Both the position numbers and the translations under genes were made by a program. Positions 19,546-26,511 of a stretch of DNA of 38,511 nucleotides are shown here, piece by piece. The stretch is from the NCBI GenBank assembly GCA_964524185.1, contig CAZGCI010000036.1, positions 1 through 38,511 of the forward strand, written 5' to 3'. Source of the DNA: Thiohalocapsa sp964524185. Lineage in GTDB: Bacteria > Pseudomonadota > Gammaproteobacteria > Chromatiales > Chromatiaceae. Below the pieces are notes generated by a model that was not told where the DNA came from, made no database searches, and saw only the letters and a list, made by a program, of their open reading frames with translations. Positions within the stretch are counted from its first letter, which is position 1, and each line of letters starts with the position of its first letter.

Positions 19546-20370
19546 GTGAGGACCCTCGCCGAATCCTGCAAGCCCCGCGACAGCATCTTCGATACGGCCC
19601 GGCGGGACACCGTCCTCGACCTGACCGACCTCATCCAAGGTCGCATCGACCCCGATACGTTCTTCCGCGAGAACCACATCACCGAAGGCATGCGCATCCT
19701 GCTGACGGAGGGGTTCCGGCGGCTGGAAGGCAAGACCACCCAAGGCGTCTCCAAGCTGACCCAGGCGATGGGCGGCGGCAAGACCCACCTGCTCAACGCC
19801 CTGGGGCTGCTCGCCCAGTATCCCGATTACCGGCGGCTGGTGATGGGCGACTTCTACACCCCCGCGGAGCACTTGGGCCCGGTCCGCGTGGTCGCCTTCT
19901 CCGGCCGCGAGAGCGACGCGCCGCTTGGCATCTGGGGCGCCATCGCAGAGCAGCTCGGCAAGAAAGAGCAGTTTGCTGACTATTACTCGCCACTCTCGGC
20001 GCCTGGGCAGACCGCTTGGGTGAACCTCCTCAAGGGCGAACCGCTGCTCATCTTGCTCGACGAGCTGCCGCCTTATTTCGAGTACGCCAAGTCCAAGGGC
20101 ATCGGCAACTCGGATCTCTCCGTCGTCACGGCGACAGCACTGTCGAATCTCCTCGTCGCCATCGGCAAGGACGAGCTGTCCAACGTCTGCCTGGTCATCA
20201 CCGACCTCAAGGCGTCCTATGCCGGCGGCAGCCAGCAGATCATCCAGGCGCTGAGCGAGCTGGACAGGGAGACCGGGCGCACCGCCATGAGCTTGGAGCC
20301 AGTGCGCATGAACACGGACGAGTTCTACCAGATCCTGCGCAAGCGCATCTTCGAGCAGTTGCCGGAATAA
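19546..20370 (+). CDS. DUF499 AAA+ ATPase, N-terminal part (frameshifted gene)
   Basis: The first 274 residues of a large ATPase are encoded here. They contain a Walker A-like loop QAMGGGKTH (73-81) and a Walker B LLILLDE (167-173) followed by LPPYFEY. This is the ATPase end of DUF499 proteins, which occur with DUF3780 and DUF1156 proteins and a PLD/helicase in cassettes annotated as anti-phage associated. The GTG start at 19546 has GGAG 8 nt upstream. The frame ends at TAA 20368-20370. Removing the T at 20368 would join it in frame to the next 80 codons and onwards (LPE, K, EQIAEVAQAY), so this is one gene broken by a single inserted base. The product would keep the nucleotide site but lose about 75% of the protein. 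Confidence 0.85.
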   Translation: MRTLAESCKPRDSIFDTARRDTVLDLTDLIQGRIDPDTFFRENHITEGMRILLTEGFRRLEGKTTQGVSKLTQAMGGGKTHLLNALGLLAQYPDYRRLVMGDFYTPAEHLGPVRVVAFSGRESDAPLGIWGAIAEQLGKKEQFADYYSPLSAPGQTAWVNLLKGEPLLILLDELPPYFEYAKSKGIGNSDLSVVTATALSNLLVAIGKDELSNVCLVITDLKASYAGGSQQIIQALSELDRETGRTAMSLEPVRMNTDEFYQILRKRIFEQLPE

Positions 20371-20428
20371 GGAGCAGATCGCCGAAGTCGCGCAAGCCTA
20401 TGCCAAGTCGGTCCGCGACGCCCGGCAG

Positions 20429-22621
20429 ATGGACGTGACCAATGCCTCGCCGGAGCAGTTCGCGGCGCGCGTGGCCGAGTCCTATCCGTTCCACCCATCG
20501 ATCCGCGACCTCTATGCCCGCTTCAAGGAGAACCCCGGCTTCCAGCAGACCCGCGGCCTGATCCGGCTGATGCGCATCGTCGCCTCGCGCCTGTGGGAGC
20601 GCGGCCAGGCCGCCAAGGTGCATCTCATCAATGCCCACGACATCGATCTCAACGATCGCGAGACCCTGTCAGAGATCAACCAGATCAACAACAGCCTTGA
20701 GAACGCCGTCTCTCACGACATCGCCTCCGCGGGCCAGTCTGTTGCAGAGATCCTCGACACCAACCTCGGCGGCAGCGACGCGCAGGACGTCATGAAGCTG
20801 CTGCTGGTCGCCTCATTGTCCAACGTCGCCGGCGGCACCAAGGGCCTCACGCTGCCGGAGATGGTCGCCAACCTCTGCGCGCCCGGGCGCGACATCTCCA
20901 AGCTCAAGCACGAGGTCATCAACCGCCTGGTCACCACCGCCTGGTATCTGCACACCGGGCGCGATGGGCGGCTGTTTCTGAAGAACGTCCAGAACCTGGT
21001 CGCCCGGCTGCGCACCACTGCCGAGAGCTATCTGCACGATCAGTCCCTGCGTGAGCTGCGCGACAGGCTGAACGAGCTGTTCAAGCCCGACACCGGCTGG
21101 TGCTACCAAAAGGTCCAGGCGCTGCCGGCGGTGGACGAGATCGACATCGCGCAGGACAAGACCACGCTCGTCATCGCCAGCCCGACCTCCGGCGGCCTCA
21201 ACCCGGACCTTAAGCAGCTCTACGACAACATCGACTTCAAGAACCGCGTCTGTTTCCTGACCGGCCAGCGCAGCGCCGATGCGCTGCTGAACGCGGCCAA
21301 GGAACTGAAGGCCATCCGTCACATCATCGACGAGTTGAAGTCCGAGGGTACGCCGGACAATGACCCGCAGTTGGTGCAAGCACGGGACCTGCTCGACCGC
21401 ATCCAGAACCAGTTCGGCAGCGCGCTCCGCGAGACCTTCTCCACGCTCTACTACCCCAGGGCCCAGCGCCTGATGTCCGCGGACTTCCCGATGGAGTTCA
21501 ATGCCAACCGGTACGACGGCGAGGACCAGATCATCCGCACCCTTAGGGCCAAGATGAAGTACACGGATGACGTCAGCGGCGACAGCTTCGTCAAAAAGGT
21601 CGAGCAGCGCCTGTTCACGCAGAAGGTCATGCCCTGGTCCGAGATCAAGCGCCGCGCCGCCACCAACCCGGCCTGGCAATGGCACCGCCCCGACGCGCTG
21701 GACAAGCTCAAGGAGGAGTGTGTCCACCGCGACACCTGGCGCGAGAGCGGCGGCTACATCGAGAAGGGGCCGTTCCCCAAGCCCGCAACCCAGGTCAAGC
21801 TCCAGGAGCTGTCCCGCGACGATGCCACGGGCCGCGTCAAGCTCCGCGCCACGCCCATCAATGGCGACGCCGTCTACGTCGAGGTCGGCGGCCCGGCGAC
21901 CACCGCCTCGCAGAAGATCTCCGGGCGCGACTACGAGACCGACGAGCTTACGGTCTCCTTCCTCGCCGTCGATTCCAGCGGCGCGCACGAGACTGGCGAC
22001 CCGGCGACCTGGCACAACCGGATCACCCTGAAGAGCCGGGTCTTCAACGCCGGTGCGGACAAGATGGTCGAACTGCGCGCTGCACCCCCCGCGCCCATCC
22101 GCTACAGCACAGACGGATCAGACCCCAAGGTCTCCGGCGGCTCTTACAACGACCCCTTCCTCGTCCCCGAAGGCGCGCGCCTCGTCCTCGCCGTGGCCGA
22201 GAAGAAGGGCATCATCTCCGATGTGCTGCAAGTCTCCATCAACTGGCACGAGGTGCGGGACGTCGATAGACCCATCGACAAGGGGAGTCCGGCCACCTGG
22301 CGTTCGCACAGTGGCTTCAGCTTCTCCACCACGCGCACTGCCTACGGCTTCCTCGAACGCTTGCGCAAGCGCGACGCCAAGGCCGCCGTCACCCGCATCG
22401 CGGTCCTCGACGGCCAGTGGGCGGATCTGAACCTGGCAGACGACCTCTTGTTGGACGCGGACCAAATTCAGACCACCGTCGAGCACCTACGCTCGCTGCT
22501 CACTGAGGGCGAGGTCACGGTCGAGGCCGCCGCGCTCTGGTTCCCGACAGGTCAGCAGTTGCTCGATTATGTCCGCGACATCGCCGCCGAGCTGCCGCCG
22601 CGCGGCGAGATACAGCCGTGA
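20429..22621 (+). CDS. DUF499 ATPase, C-terminal part (frameshifted gene)
   Basis: These 730 codons continue the ATPase in the +1 frame; the homologous frame is open from about 20372, upstream of the first ATG at 20429. Recognisable family stretches are ESYPFHPSIRDLYARFKEN, GFQQTRGLIRLMRIVASRLW and AHDIDLNDRETLSEI. Near the C-terminus, IRYSTDGSDPKVSGGSYNDPF resembles the chitobiase-type C-terminal (CHB_HEX) module found in some surface or binding proteins. No ribosome site precedes 20429, so this half is probably not made unless the frame is restored. The rest of the frame is undamaged, which implies that the break is recent or is a sequencing error. Confidence 0.8.
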   Translation: MDVTNASPEQFAARVAESYPFHPSIRDLYARFKENPGFQQTRGLIRLMRIVASRLWERGQAAKVHLINAHDIDLNDRETLSEINQINNSLENAVSHDIASAGQSVAEILDTNLGGSDAQDVMKLLLVASLSNVAGGTKGLTLPEMVANLCAPGRDISKLKHEVINRLVTTAWYLHTGRDGRLFLKNVQNLVARLRTTAESYLHDQSLRELRDRLNELFKPDTGWCYQKVQALPAVDEIDIAQDKTTLVIASPTSGGLNPDLKQLYDNIDFKNRVCFLTGQRSADALLNAAKELKAIRHIIDELKSEGTPDNDPQLVQARDLLDRIQNQFGSALRETFSTLYYPRAQRLMSADFPMEFNANRYDGEDQIIRTLRAKMKYTDDVSGDSFVKKVEQRLFTQKVMPWSEIKRRAATNPAWQWHRPDALDKLKEECVHRDTWRESGGYIEKGPFPKPATQVKLQELSRDDATGRVKLRATPINGDAVYVEVGGPATTASQKISGRDYETDELTVSFLAVDSSGAHETGDPATWHNRITLKSRVFNAGADKMVELRAAPPAPIRYSTDGSDPKVSGGSYNDPFLVPEGARLVLAVAEKKGIISDVLQVSINWHEVRDVDRPIDKGSPATWRSHSGFSFSTTRTAYGFLERLRKRDAKAAVTRIAVLDGQWADLNLADDLLLDADQIQTTVEHLRSLLTEGEVTVEAAALWFPTGQQLLDYVRDIAAELPPRGEIQP

Positions 22622-22659
22622 GGGGACGCGGGACCCATGTCGGCAAGCCGGGGGTAACC

Positions 22660-22707
22660 TTGCAACCAAGGGGCATCACACCTAGCATCTAGTCATCCTG
22701 ACTAGAT
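22660..22707 (+). promoter_or_regulatory. Promoter and palindromic operator of the toxin-antitoxin pair
   Basis: TTGCAA (22660-22665), a 17-nt spacer and TAGCAT (22683-22688) form a plausible promoter. Overlapping its downstream edge is a perfect inverted repeat with 9-bp arms, ATCTAGTCA (22687-22695) and TGACTAGAT (22699-22707), separated by TCC. The placement fits autorepression by the Phd/YefM-type antitoxin. Confidence 0.75.
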
Positions 22708-22720
22708 CATAGCCGGAATC

Positions 22721-23008
22721 ATGAACAACACCCCCACGGACGCCACCACCGCGCACGGCCCCTGGAAGCTCCAAGACGCCAAGGCGCGCTTCAGCGAGGT
22801 GGTGCGGCTCGCCAGTGAGGCAGGCCCCCAGCACGTCACCGTCAACGGCAAGGAGCAGGCCGTGATCCTGTCCGCGGAGGACTATCGCCGTCTGCGCGGT
22901 GAGCCCATGGGCGATGCGCTGGTGCGGCAGTTCGCCGAGGCCGAGCTCGACGATGTCGACTTCGAACACCCGCGGACGCGCGGCCCGGTCCGGGATATCG
23001 CGCTGTGA
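22721..23008 (+). CDS. Phd/YefM-type antitoxin
   Basis: This 95-residue antitoxin would bind its PIN toxin and the operator just upstream. The N-terminal DNA-binding part shows the family pattern KLQDAKARFSEVVRLASEAGPQHVTVNGKEQAVILSAEDYRRL (about residues 16-58), and the acidic, flexible C-terminus (AEAELDDVDFEHPRT) is the likely toxin-neutralising tail. The stop overlaps the toxin start (GTGA at 23005-23008), giving translational coupling. The pair sits between DUF499 and DUF3780, which are normally neighbours, so it looks like an insertion into the cassette. Confidence 0.9.
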   Translation: MNNTPTDATTAHGPWKLQDAKARFSEVVRLASEAGPQHVTVNGKEQAVILSAEDYRRLRGEPMGDALVRQFAEAELDDVDFEHPRTRGPVRDIAL

Positions 23009-23430
23009 CCGGCTGGCTATTGGATACGAACATCCTGTCCGAGCTGCGCCGCAAGGCCCCGGCGCCGGCCGTCGTCGAATTCGTCTCCAGCACGCCACTG
23101 CACCAACTCCACGTCAGCACCGTCACCTTCGCCGAGATCCGTTACGGCATCGAGTTGCTGGCCGATCCCGCGCGCCGTGCCAAGCTGACACACTGGCTCG
23201 ACCATCGCCTGCGGCCCATGTTCGAAGGGCGTATCTTGCCCATCTGTGAAGACACCTTGCTGCAATGGCGTCTCCTCATCGAGTCCGGCCGCAAGCGCGG
23301 TCATACCTTTAGCCACCCGGACGTGCTGATTGCGGCGAGTGCGGCACGCCATGGGCTGACGGTCGTGACCCGCGATGTTGCCGACTTCGAGGCCGCTGGA
23401 GTCCCCAGCATGAACCCTTGGCACGCCTGA
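23005..23430 (+). CDS. PIN-domain toxin (VapC/FitB type)
   Basis: This 141-residue endoribonuclease of the PIN fold carries the expected acidic residues: D7 in WLLDTNILSE, E44 in TFAEIRYGIE, D106 in SHPDVLIAAS and D124 in VVTRDVADFE. Its full length and unbroken frame indicate a working toxin. The GTG start overlaps the antitoxin stop. Family members cut tRNA or rRNA and are held inactive by the partner antitoxin; the target here is unknown. Confidence 0.92.
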   Translation: MTGWLLDTNILSELRRKAPAPAVVEFVSSTPLHQLHVSTVTFAEIRYGIELLADPARRAKLTHWLDHRLRPMFEGRILPICEDTLLQWRLLIESGRKRGHTFSHPDVLIAASAARHGLTVVTRDVADFEAAGVPSMNPWHA

Positions 23431-23447
23431 TCGGTCTCGACACAGCA

Positions 23448-24443
23448 TTGGTAACTCGCACGAAACCCCTGTGCACCGGCTTCGGCTTTTGCCCGGAGGA
23501 ATCGGTCCACCACTTCCTGGTCACCATTCCGCCCAGCAACCGCGAGGACGTGCTGATCTCCGAGCACATGACCTGGGACGAGGGCCAGGCCGCAACGCCG
23601 CCCACCTTCGCCTTCGGCGAGGCCGAGGGCAAGCTGCGCGTCGTGCTGGCCCGTGCCAAGTGGAACGCCATCGCCGACGAGGCGCGGGTCGAATTCAACA
23701 AACGCCTGAAGCAGGACGGCCGCAAGTCCGGCAGTTGGAAGACCGGCACCAACCCCGTCTCGCGCCTGCTCGGCAATGAGCTGGTGCTGCTCGCCTGGGC
23801 CATCGAGGAGGCGGACCCCGCCCTGATCCCAGCCGCCGTCAAGAACTGGCTCGGCCTGGTCCCCGAGGAGCGCTGGTGGCTCTACACCATGACCTCCGCT
23901 GCCACCGGCCACGCCGTCCAAGGCCGCAACAAGGGCTGGCGCAAGGCGGTGCGCTACGCACTCACGGAGAAACCGGTATCCGATGCCCCGCATGAGCCGC
24001 CGCTTGTGTTTGACTTGCGCAGTCATGCCGGCCAACCCGCGTCCAACCCGGAGACACCCCAAACGCTCGAGGCCCGCGACGACCGCGGCAGGCGTCAAAC
24101 GAAGCCGACTGAGGCCCCGCTCCAGTTCGGCCGAGCGGATCACGAGCACCAGCGGAGAGGTCCATGCAAGCCATCGAGATCGAAGCCCAAATCGACGAGC
24201 AGGGTGGAATCCACATCAAACTGCCGCAGAGGCGCCCACCTCGACCAGCGCGCGTCATCGTGCTGTTCGATGGGGACCAGGACGCACCCCCGGTTGGTCG
24301 CGAGGAGGCCAACGACTTCGCGGCCATCTGGGCCGACCTGGCGGACGCGGACTTCGACGCCTCCCTGCGGGAGAACGAAGAACCGCGCCGCGGCGCCTTC
24401 GCCAGCCGGCCCGCCAGATGAGGCTGGCGCTGCTGGATACTGA
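23448..24443 (+). CDS. DUF3780 protein, with abnormal start and run-on 3' end
   Basis: The segment from about 23463 to 23990 encodes a recognisable DUF3780 domain: GFGFCPEESVHHFLVTIPP, WNAIADEARVEFNKRLKQDG, LLGNELVLLAWAIEEADP and ERWWLYTMTSAATGHAVQG with GWRKAVRYALTE. Such proteins accompany DUF499 and DUF1156 proteins in anti-phage-associated cassettes. No ATG or GTG with a ribosome site precedes the conserved GFGF segment; only TTG codons (23418 and 23448) are in frame. After about residue 180 the frame runs on as Arg/Pro/Ser-rich sequence through the next small gene out of register. I infer that the native start was lost next to the toxin gene and that the native stop was lost too. Confidence 0.7.
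   Translation: MVTRTKPLCTGFGFCPEESVHHFLVTIPPSNREDVLISEHMTWDEGQAATPPTFAFGEAEGKLRVVLARAKWNAIADEARVEFNKRLKQDGRKSGSWKTGTNPVSRLLGNELVLLAWAIEEADPALIPAAVKNWLGLVPEERWWLYTMTSAATGHAVQGRNKGWRKAVRYALTEKPVSDAPHEPPLVFDLRSHAGQPASNPETPQTLEARDDRGRRQTKPTEAPLQFGRADHEHQRRGPCKPSRSKPKSTSRVESTSNCRRGAHLDQRASSCCSMGTRTHPRLVARRPTTSRPSGPTWRTRTSTPPCGRTKNRAAAPSPAGPPDEAGAAGY
24164..24421 (+). CDS. Small antitoxin-like protein of a second toxin-antitoxin pair
   Basis: An 85-residue protein begins MQAIEIEAQIDEQGGIHIKL, with a short strand-rich N-terminus. It has an acidic C-terminal half (DFAAIWADLADADFDASLREN), which is common in antitoxins that precede PIN toxins. GGAG lies about 8 nt before the ATG. Its stop overlaps the next ATG (ATGA at 24418-24421), as in toxin-antitoxin operons. 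The assignment rests on that overlap and the PIN start that follows, because I cannot name the antitoxin family. Confidence 0.65.
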   Translation: MQAIEIEAQIDEQGGIHIKLPQRRPPRPARVIVLFDGDQDAPPVGREEANDFAAIWADLADADFDASLRENEEPRRGAFASRPAR

Positions 24444-24561
24444 CGTCCTGTCCTTGTACCTCCGACAGGGAGACGCCGCCATCGTCGACCAGTGCCGCCG
24501 CTACATCCGCGAACATGATCTCCTCACCTTCAGTGCCGCACCGGCCGCTGGTGTTGGCTGA
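24418..24561 (+). pseudogene. Truncated PIN-domain toxin (47 codons)
   Basis: MRLALLDTDVLSLYLRQG is a typical PIN toxin start with the first catalytic Asp at residue 7, and the family pattern holds to HDLLTFSA (about residue 40). The frame then changes character and stops at 24561, about 85-90 residues short of a normal PIN toxin, so the other acidic residues are missing. The break coincides with the start of the helicase remnant, suggesting a deletion that joined the two. The toxin should be inactive. Confidence 0.8.
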
Positions 24562-24572
24562 GGCATGTCTCT

Positions 24573-24862
24573 GGCTCGGTCCGCCTGGTCTGCAACTCCT
24601 TGGTCCGGGCAGATGATGTGGCCGTTGCCAAGCGGGGGGCGCAAGCGGCCATGCGCCGGAAATGGTGCGATACCGAGCCTAAGAAGCTCCCCGAGGCGGC
24701 CAAGCCCCTTCTCCAGCGTCTCTACGACCTTTTGCTCAGCGACAAGCTCCAGGCCCACGTCATGCCCGACGAGGCGTGCGGCCTGACCAGCGGCAATGCG
24801 GGTGTCATTACCCTGGGCAGACGGACGCCGAATCCTTGGGAGCACCAGAAGCACGTCGTCAA
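24573..24862 (+). pseudogene. Remnant of a phospholipase-D/helicase protein of the defence cassette
   Basis: In frame from 24573, GSVRLVCNS is followed by LVRADDVAVAKRGAQAAMRR, KWCDTEPKKLPEAAKPLLQR and LYDLLLSDKLQAHVMPDEA. This matches the PLD-like domain of the helicase that I recall as the fourth member of DUF499/DUF3780/DUF1156 cassettes. After AGVITL (ending near 24821) one extra G moves the expected LADGRR into the next frame, and family similarity fades soon afterwards. No start codon context, helicase motifs or stop belonging to the gene remain. The remnant runs toward the 3' end of argA, which ends at 24930 on the other strand. Confidence 0.6.
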
Positions 24863-24929
24863 ACCGGCGTTCCACGCCCATCTGGGTCCGCACGGCGCGC
24901 GCTTCGTCGTCTGGGGAGCCAGGTCGCCC

Positions 24930-26285
24930 TCATCCGGCCCCAGTGGACTGACGCGCGCCGGTGAGGTCCTTGACGTAGACCTTGGAGTTGCGTCGGGCGT
25001 TGTAGGCCGCCCGCCGTGCCGGGGGCAGGGCGTCCACGCCGGTAGGCTCGAAGCCGCGCTCCCGGAACCAGTGCGCGGTTTGGGTGGTGAGGACGAAGAG
25101 CCGCTCCAGCCCCCGCTCGCGGGCGAGGCCCTCGATATGCGCCAGCAGCCGGTCGCCGCGGCCGCGCGTGCGGTAGTCCGGGTGGACGGCGACACAGGCG
25201 AGTTCGCCGATCTGCTGCTCGGGCCAGCAGAAGAGGGCCCCGCAGGAGAGCACGGTGCCGTCGCGCTCGGTGACCCGGAAGCGATCGATGACCTCCTCCA
25301 GATCCTCCCGCGGACGGGGCACCAAGACGCCTGCCTGCTCCAGGGGCTCCAGCAGGGCGCGAATCCCCGGGATGTCATCGATGCGCGCGGGGCGCAGCTC
25401 CTCGAAGGGCCGGTCGGAGATGAGGGTGCCGGCGCCGTCGCGGGTGAAGAGCTCCTGCAGCAGGGCGCCGTCGTGTCGGCGCGGGATCAGGTGGACGCGG
25501 CGGATGCCGCTGCGGCAGGCATCGGCACCGGCACGCAGCGCCTGTGCCAGCTCCTCCGGCGGACCGCTGTCCGTTGCCAGTCGGGCATCGACATCTGCTG
25601 CGAGCAGGTTGGAGGCGGGGCGGCCGTCGCCATCGGTGACGCCATCACCCTCGATGAGAAACACCAGCTTGTCCGCACCCAGCGCCACGGCTGCGGCCCG
25701 GGCCACATCCGCGGCCGCCAGGTTGAAGACCTCACCGGTGGGTGAGTAGCCGATGGGCGGCATCAGTGCCACGGCGCCCGCGTCTAGGGCCGCGCGCAGG
25801 GCCTCGCGGTCGATCCGTCGCACCTTGCCCGTGTGCTGGTAGTCCACGCCGTCTAGCACGCCGATGGGGCGGGCGATAACGAAGTTGCCGGAGGCCACTG
25901 GGATGCGCACACCGGCCATGGGCGAGTTGGCGAGGCCCATGGACAGAAGGGCCTCCAGCTCCACCCGCGCGCTGCCGGCGGCCTCTTTGACGCAGGCGAG
26001 GGCGGCATCGTCCGTGATGCGCAGTCCGCCGACGTAGCGCAGCTCGGCTCCGCGCTCCGCGAGGCGGCGCTCGATCTGCGGGCGGGCGCCATGCACCAGC
26101 ACCAGCCGGATGCCCAGGCCGTGCAGCAGCGCGATGTCATGGACCAGCGCTGGCAGCGCCGGGTCATCCAGCGCCTCCCCGCCGAAGGCGATGACGAAGG
26201 TCCGCCCGCGGTGGGCGTGGATATACGGTGTGCACTGGCGAAACCAGTGCGCGAAGGCGGTGGCGTTGCTGCTGGGGGATGACAC
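24930..26285 (-). CDS. argA: Amino-acid N-acetyltransferase (N-acetylglutamate synthase)
   Basis: This 451-residue enzyme makes N-acetylglutamate, the first step of arginine synthesis. The N-terminal amino-acid-kinase-like domain (about 20-290) begins AFAHWFRQCTPYIHAHRGRTFVIAFGGEAL and includes LVHGARPQIERRL and MPPIGYSPTGEVFNL; it normally carries the arginine feedback site. The C-terminal GNAT domain (about 300-440) has IGELACVAVHPDYRTRGRGDRLL for acetyl-CoA binding. The GTG at 26285 gives the usual family N-terminus. A GTG 93 nt further upstream would add a non-conserved leader, and no ribosome site clearly decides. The gene is divergent from sucC. Confidence 0.93.
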   Translation of the reverse strand: MSSPSSNATAFAHWFRQCTPYIHAHRGRTFVIAFGGEALDDPALPALVHDIALLHGLGIRLVLVHGARPQIERRLAERGAELRYVGGLRITDDAALACVKEAAGSARVELEALLSMGLANSPMAGVRIPVASGNFVIARPIGVLDGVDYQHTGKVRRIDREALRAALDAGAVALMPPIGYSPTGEVFNLAAADVARAAAVALGADKLVFLIEGDGVTDGDGRPASNLLAADVDARLATDSGPPEELAQALRAGADACRSGIRRVHLIPRRHDGALLQELFTRDGAGTLISDRPFEELRPARIDDIPGIRALLEPLEQAGVLVPRPREDLEEVIDRFRVTERDGTVLSCGALFCWPEQQIGELACVAVHPDYRTRGRGDRLLAHIEGLARERGLERLFVLTTQTAHWFRERGFEPTGVDALPPARRAAYNARRNSKVYVKDLTGARQSTGAG

Positions 26286-26424
26286 GGCGGCGGCTTCAGG
26301 CGACGCGGGAGGCGTCAGTATGGCGCTTTTTGTGGAGCCTATGCTGCACGCGATTGCCCAGAAGCGGAGGCGTTGCACCGTGCGTCTGGAGCCCGAGCAT
26401 GCCCGTGCACAGTGACTGCTGCCT

Positions 26425-26453
26425 TTGCCAGGGCTCGGCTATTCGCACAGAAT
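26425..26453 (+). promoter_or_regulatory. Weak promoter candidate upstream of sucC
   Basis: TTGCCA (26425-26430) and CAGAAT (26448-26453) have a 17-nt spacer. A GC hairpin (GCGGCCCGC at 26468-26476 and GCGGGGCCGC at 26480-26489) lies in the leader that would follow. Both boxes are imperfect. Confidence 0.3.
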
Positions 26454-26511
26454 ACGCGGTTTCTGGCGCGGCCCGCTGTGCGGGGCCGCAACAGCGGGCT
26501 TCGTCACTGCC

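Noticed and set aside
20355..20375. Programmed frameshift in the DUF499 gene
   Set aside because: There is no slippery heptamer, no internal Shine-Dalgarno for RF2-type shifting and no stable downstream structure. A simple mutation or sequence error is the plainer reading.
20813..22015. 400-codon minus-strand frame opposite DUF499
   Set aside because: It lacks start context and domains, while the plus strand is a coherent ATPase family sequence.
23983..24561. 192-codon plus-strand frame containing the truncated toxin
   Set aside because: The upstream two-thirds is out-of-frame reading of the DUF3780 end and the antitoxin. Only the part from 24418 resembles a protein family.
24501..24893. 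Minus-strand frame of 130 codons opposite the helicase remnant
   Set aside because: No similarity is visible, and the plus strand carries recognisable PLD/helicase residues.
26468..26489. GC hairpin in the sucC leader as a riboswitch
   Set aside because: It is a single short stem with a bulge and no recognisable aptamer.
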